A stretch of DNA of 21,700 nucleotides from a bacterium (GTDB taxonomy: Bacteria > Patescibacteriota > Minisyncoccia > Minisyncoccales > RBG-13-42-11). The stretch is from the NCBI GenBank assembly GCA_030646565.1, contig JAUSLA010000017.1, positions 1 to 21,700 on the forward strand. Reading direction: 5' to 3'. The position numbers were made by a program, and so were the translations under genes. The notes under the pieces are model-generated. The model was not told where the DNA came from, did not search any database, and saw only the letters and a list, made by a program, of their open reading frames with translations. Positions 19,790 through 21,700 of this stretch are shown in pieces. Position 1 is the stretch's first letter; every line of letters starts with the position of its first letter.

Positions 19790-20599
19790 TCATCGACTAT
19801 TTTTTAACTCGGCCTCTTTGACTATTTCTACTCCGGAACTCGTACCGATAATATCTGCTCCGGCTTTTAGCATCATTTCCAAATCAGCTAAGGTCCTGAT
19901 GGCGCCCGATGCTTTTATTAACAATCCCGGGGCCGATTTTTTCATCAATTTCACGTGCTTAGCTTTTTCCTGCAGTTCGGTATTGTCCAGAGGGTCTTCT
20001 AAGGTCGCTGTTTTAACGCAGATAGCTCCGGCCTCTTTAACAATTTCAGACGCTTTTTTGATTTCCTCATCGGTTAGGTAACCGGAACCAATGATAACTT
20101 TAGTCGGCTGAATTTTACAAATTTCTTTTAGATCTTCTAAAATATCTCTGTATTTTCCATTTTTAAAATCACTTATTTTCATTACAACATCAGCTTCATC
20201 AGTTCCCGCTTTTTTTGCGTCCTCTGCCATCTTAACTCTTTTCTGATGAGCGCTCGAACCTATCGGCTCGTCAATCAAGGTAATGACTTTAATATCTGTA
20301 TCGGCTAAATATTTTTTTACGGCTTTCGTGTGTTCCGAATAAACGCAAAGCCCCCGAAAATTATATTTTTTCGTTTCTTCGCAAACTCTTTTTAATTCGC
20401 CGCGAGCAGCTCCTTTTTTCAAAAACGTCTGGTCAATTACCCGAGCCGCAGCGAAGGGTGAAGAAGAGGATTTATCCTCTTTGCCTACCCGAGCGATATC
20501 GGAAGCAAAGAGAATTTCGTTCTCTTTTTTAAGCTTCACTGACGCTCGCTTGGATAAAGATGAAGATTTATCTTCATCGCCTACTTTAGCTATTTCCAT
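19790..20599 (-). CDS. deoC: Deoxyribose-phosphate aldolase with a repeat-encoded insertion after residue 5
   Basis: The enzyme cleaves 2-deoxyribose 5-phosphate to glyceraldehyde 3-phosphate and acetaldehyde. The 269-residue product contains the family acid (DEADVVMKI), the Schiff-base lysine in TKVIIGSGYLT (usually IIETG), the second lysine in LLIKASGAIRT, and a phosphate-binding GTSSG near the C terminus. The ATG overlaps the folD stop region by 10 bases (ATGGAAATAG), which fixes the N terminus as MEIAK. Normal DeoC proteins continue at once with (L)IDHTLLKP. Here IDQTFLKKG appears only after about 48 extra residues, two copies of a DEDKSSS/KEDKSSSSPFA-type peptide encoded by palindromic repeats. 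The insertion interrupts the first helix in frame. Activity cannot be judged. Confidence 0.93.
   Translation of the reverse strand: MEIAKVGDEDKSSSLSKRASVKLKKENEILFASDIARVGKEDKSSSSPFAAARVIDQTFLKKGAARGELKRVCEETKKYNFRGLCVYSEHTKAVKKYLADTDIKVITLIDEPIGSSAHQKRVKMAEDAKKAGTDEADVVMKISDFKNGKYRDILEDLKEICKIQPTKVIIGSGYLTDEEIKKASEIVKEAGAICVKTATLEDPLDNTELQEKAKHVKLMKKSAPGLLIKASGAIRTLADLEMMLKAGADIIGTSSGVEIVKEAELKNSR
20443..20584. repeat. Palindromic element cluster inside deoC
   Basis: The stretch contains GAAGAGGATTTATCCTCTTTGCC, GCAAAGAGAATTTCGTTCTCTTT and GATGAAGATTTATCTTCATCGCC hairpins joined by CGAGCGATATCGG and ACTGACGCTCGCTTGG. The 142 bp lie entirely in the coding frame of deoC. Confidence 0.85.
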
Positions 20600-21438
20600 A
20601 GTTTTTCTGCGGATTTATAAGTATTTTTTAATAAAAATGCGACGGTGAGGGGGCCTATGCCTCCGGGCACCGGAGTTAAAAAGGCCGCTTTTTTCTCTAC
20701 GCTTTTTCTGTCTACATTTCCCACTATTTTTCCATTAGAGAGGCAGGTTATGCCTCCGTCTATTAAAATAGCTCCTTCTTTTATCATATCTCCCTTAAGC
20801 TGTCTTTTGCATCCGCAAACAGTGATTAAAATATCGGCTGATTTTAATTTTGTTTTAATGTCCAGAAAATAATTTTTCTGCTTTAAGACGTATTGCGCTT
20901 TTATTTTTTCTTTGTCCAGATAATTTTTCAGCGTTTCTCCAAATATTTCTGAACCAACTATGGCTGAAACTTTTTTACCTTTTAAATTTTTCTTTGCGCT
21001 CTTTATGGCGGTAAAAATAGCCAAAGGGAACGGCGGATAAAAATAGGGCTTTTTCTTATCTTTTAATAGATCTCTGTTTATTTTATGAAATCCGTCAACG
21101 TCTTTTTTAGGGTCAATTTTTTCTATAATTTTTCCCGTATTAAAGTTCTTTGGCAGAGGCAGCTGAACAATAATTCCATGAACCTTGGGGTCGCCATTCA
21201 ATTCTTCAATCTTTTGAAGAATCTCAAGCTCTTTGACGGTTTCATTAAACTTATAATGGAAAACCCGAATACCAATTCTTTTTGCCGCCTCTTTTTTGTT
21301 TTTAATAAATAACATTGATGCCGCGTCTTCGCCAACCGAAATGACCGACAATGCAGGCGTAATCTTCTTTTCTGATATTTCTATTTTTAAATCCAATAAA
21401 ATTCTTTCGGCTAATTTTTTACCGTTGAAAATAATCAT
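20590..21438 (-). CDS. folD: Methylenetetrahydrofolate dehydrogenase / cyclohydrolase
   Basis: This bifunctional enzyme interconverts 5,10-methylene- and 10-formyl-tetrahydrofolate with NADP. The start at ATG 21438 (MIIFNGKKLAERIL) gives 282 residues, the usual FolD length. The frame stays open upstream to 21570, but that part is repeat-derived (SKLSSSPFAVAREGEDEDA-like peptide) and lacks a start signal. Family motifs are SMLFIKNKKEAAKRIG with the catalytic lysine, VHGIIVQLPLPKN, DVDGFHKIN and PVPGGIGPLTVAFLL. The cofactor motif normally GRS-x-VG-xP reads VGSEIFGET here, a clear divergence that may affect cofactor binding. folD overlaps deoC by 10 bases, so the two are cotranslated. No Shine-Dalgarno site is visible. 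Confidence 0.93.
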   Translation of the reverse strand: MIIFNGKKLAERILLDLKIEISEKKITPALSVISVGEDAASMLFIKNKKEAAKRIGIRVFHYKFNETVKELEILQKIEELNGDPKVHGIIVQLPLPKNFNTGKIIEKIDPKKDVDGFHKINRDLLKDKKKPYFYPPFPLAIFTAIKSAKKNLKGKKVSAIVGSEIFGETLKNYLDKEKIKAQYVLKQKNYFLDIKTKLKSADILITVCGCKRQLKGDMIKEGAILIDGGITCLSNGKIVGNVDRKSVEKKAAFLTPVPGGIGPLTVAFLLKNTYKSAEKLWK

Positions 21439-21445
21439 TGTGATA

Positions 21446-21600
21446 TGCCTGGGGGCGATGAGGACTGCGTCCTCATCTTCACCCTCCCGAGCGACAGCGA
21501 AGGGAGAAGAAGAAAGTTTACTTTCTTCGCCCTTCGCTACGCTCGGGGATGGAGTTTTCGCCGCCCGCAAAAGCGGGCGAGCCTCGCCCAGCGAAGCTGG
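21446..21600. repeat. Palindromic element cluster upstream of folD
   Basis: The cluster contains GATGAGGACTGCGTCCTCATC, a CCCTCCCGAGCGACAGCGAAGGGAG-type hairpin, GAAGAAAGTTTACTTTCTTC, CGCCCGCAAAAGCGGGCG and CGCCCAGCGAAGCTGGG. All six reading frames here are repeat-derived. The cluster separates folD from a uvrA-like segment. Confidence 0.85.
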
Positions 21601-21601
21601 G

Positions 21602-21700
21602 TGGGAAGGTGTTATACCAAGTTTGGAAAGAAGGTATCATGAAACAGATTCAGATTATACAAGAAGTGAAATTGAGCAGTATATGGTGGAGAAAAAATGC
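21602..21700 (+). pseudogene. uvrA: Internal fragment of uvrA, truncated at the repeat cluster
   Basis: In the frame starting at 21602 the plus strand reads WEGVIPSLERRYHETDSD and then YTRSEIEQYMVEKKC to the edge. This matches the UvrA region FEGV(I/L)PNLERRY.ETDS..REE(I/L)..(Y/F)M..RPC, which lies several hundred residues into UvrA and just before a zinc cysteine pair. The upstream part of UvrA is absent: directly left are palindromic repeats and then folD on the opposite strand. It is either a 5'-truncated remnant, a uvrA rearranged at the repeat, or an assembly join at the repeat. The assignment rests on recall of the UvrA motif. Confidence 0.6.

Noticed and set aside
21439..21570. N-terminal extension of FolD to 21570
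   Set aside because: The extension is translated palindromic repeat with no ribosome site. MIIFNGKK is the usual FolD N terminus and gives the normal length.

Overview
The window looks like a chromosome segment of a small-genome candidate-phyla bacterium (Patescibacteria/CPR, most likely a Parcubacteria-type lineage). Reasons: AT-rich housekeeping genes without Shine-Dalgarno sites (dnaE and thrS appear leaderless), reduced family lengths (ThrRS without its TGS domain, MiaB without TRAM), a secreted DUF5667-type protein, an intein in DnaE, and intergenic TAATTTCTAAT-type filler. The taxonomic call is inference; no rRNA is present.

Layout. 1-1060: the tail of a coiled-coil gene, a tandem palindromic repeat and a small membrane-anchored ORF on the minus strand. 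1066-5373: dnaE carrying a 376-aa intein with a PD-(D/E)XK-type endonuclease. 5374-8825: an accessory island with higher-GC genes, consensus TTGACA-17-TATAAT promoters and strong Shine-Dalgarno sites. It holds two small unknown proteins, an IS110-transposase-like protein and five structured RNA loci. 8859-15351: thrS, a four-TM protein and a large secreted protein. 15504-17520: the miaB-miaA operon for tRNA A37 modification. 17676-21438, minus strand: folD-deoC (overlapping), gatB and a stand-alone response regulator. 21602-21700, plus strand: an internal fragment of uvrA abutting a repeat cluster.

Main discovery. The five RNA loci T1-T5 contain twelve hairpin modules with one strict architecture. 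A stem (ending CA in eleven of twelve) is followed by a 10-nt arm beginning with A, a small hairpin that begins TG and ends CA, a second 10-nt arm beginning with A, and the closing strand (beginning TG in the same eleven). The arms are exactly 10+10 nt in all twelve, although arm sequence, apical hairpin and outer stem differ. A stem / left arm / apical hairpin / right arm / stem layout, two or three per RNA, is what IS110-family bridge RNAs use as guide loops. The gene in the middle of the cluster encodes an IS110-type protein that by eye has lost three of the four DEDD acidic residues and the catalytic serine. I infer a domesticated, probably nuclease-dead IS110 protein that works with several guide-like RNAs, perhaps as an RNA-guided binding or regulatory system. 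Function and targets are not shown by the sequence.

A second theme is a family of dispersed palindromic repeats. It has spread into intergenic DNA, into the 5' part of RNA locus T1, and in frame into deoC, gatB and probably thrS, in the manner of Rickettsia palindromic elements.
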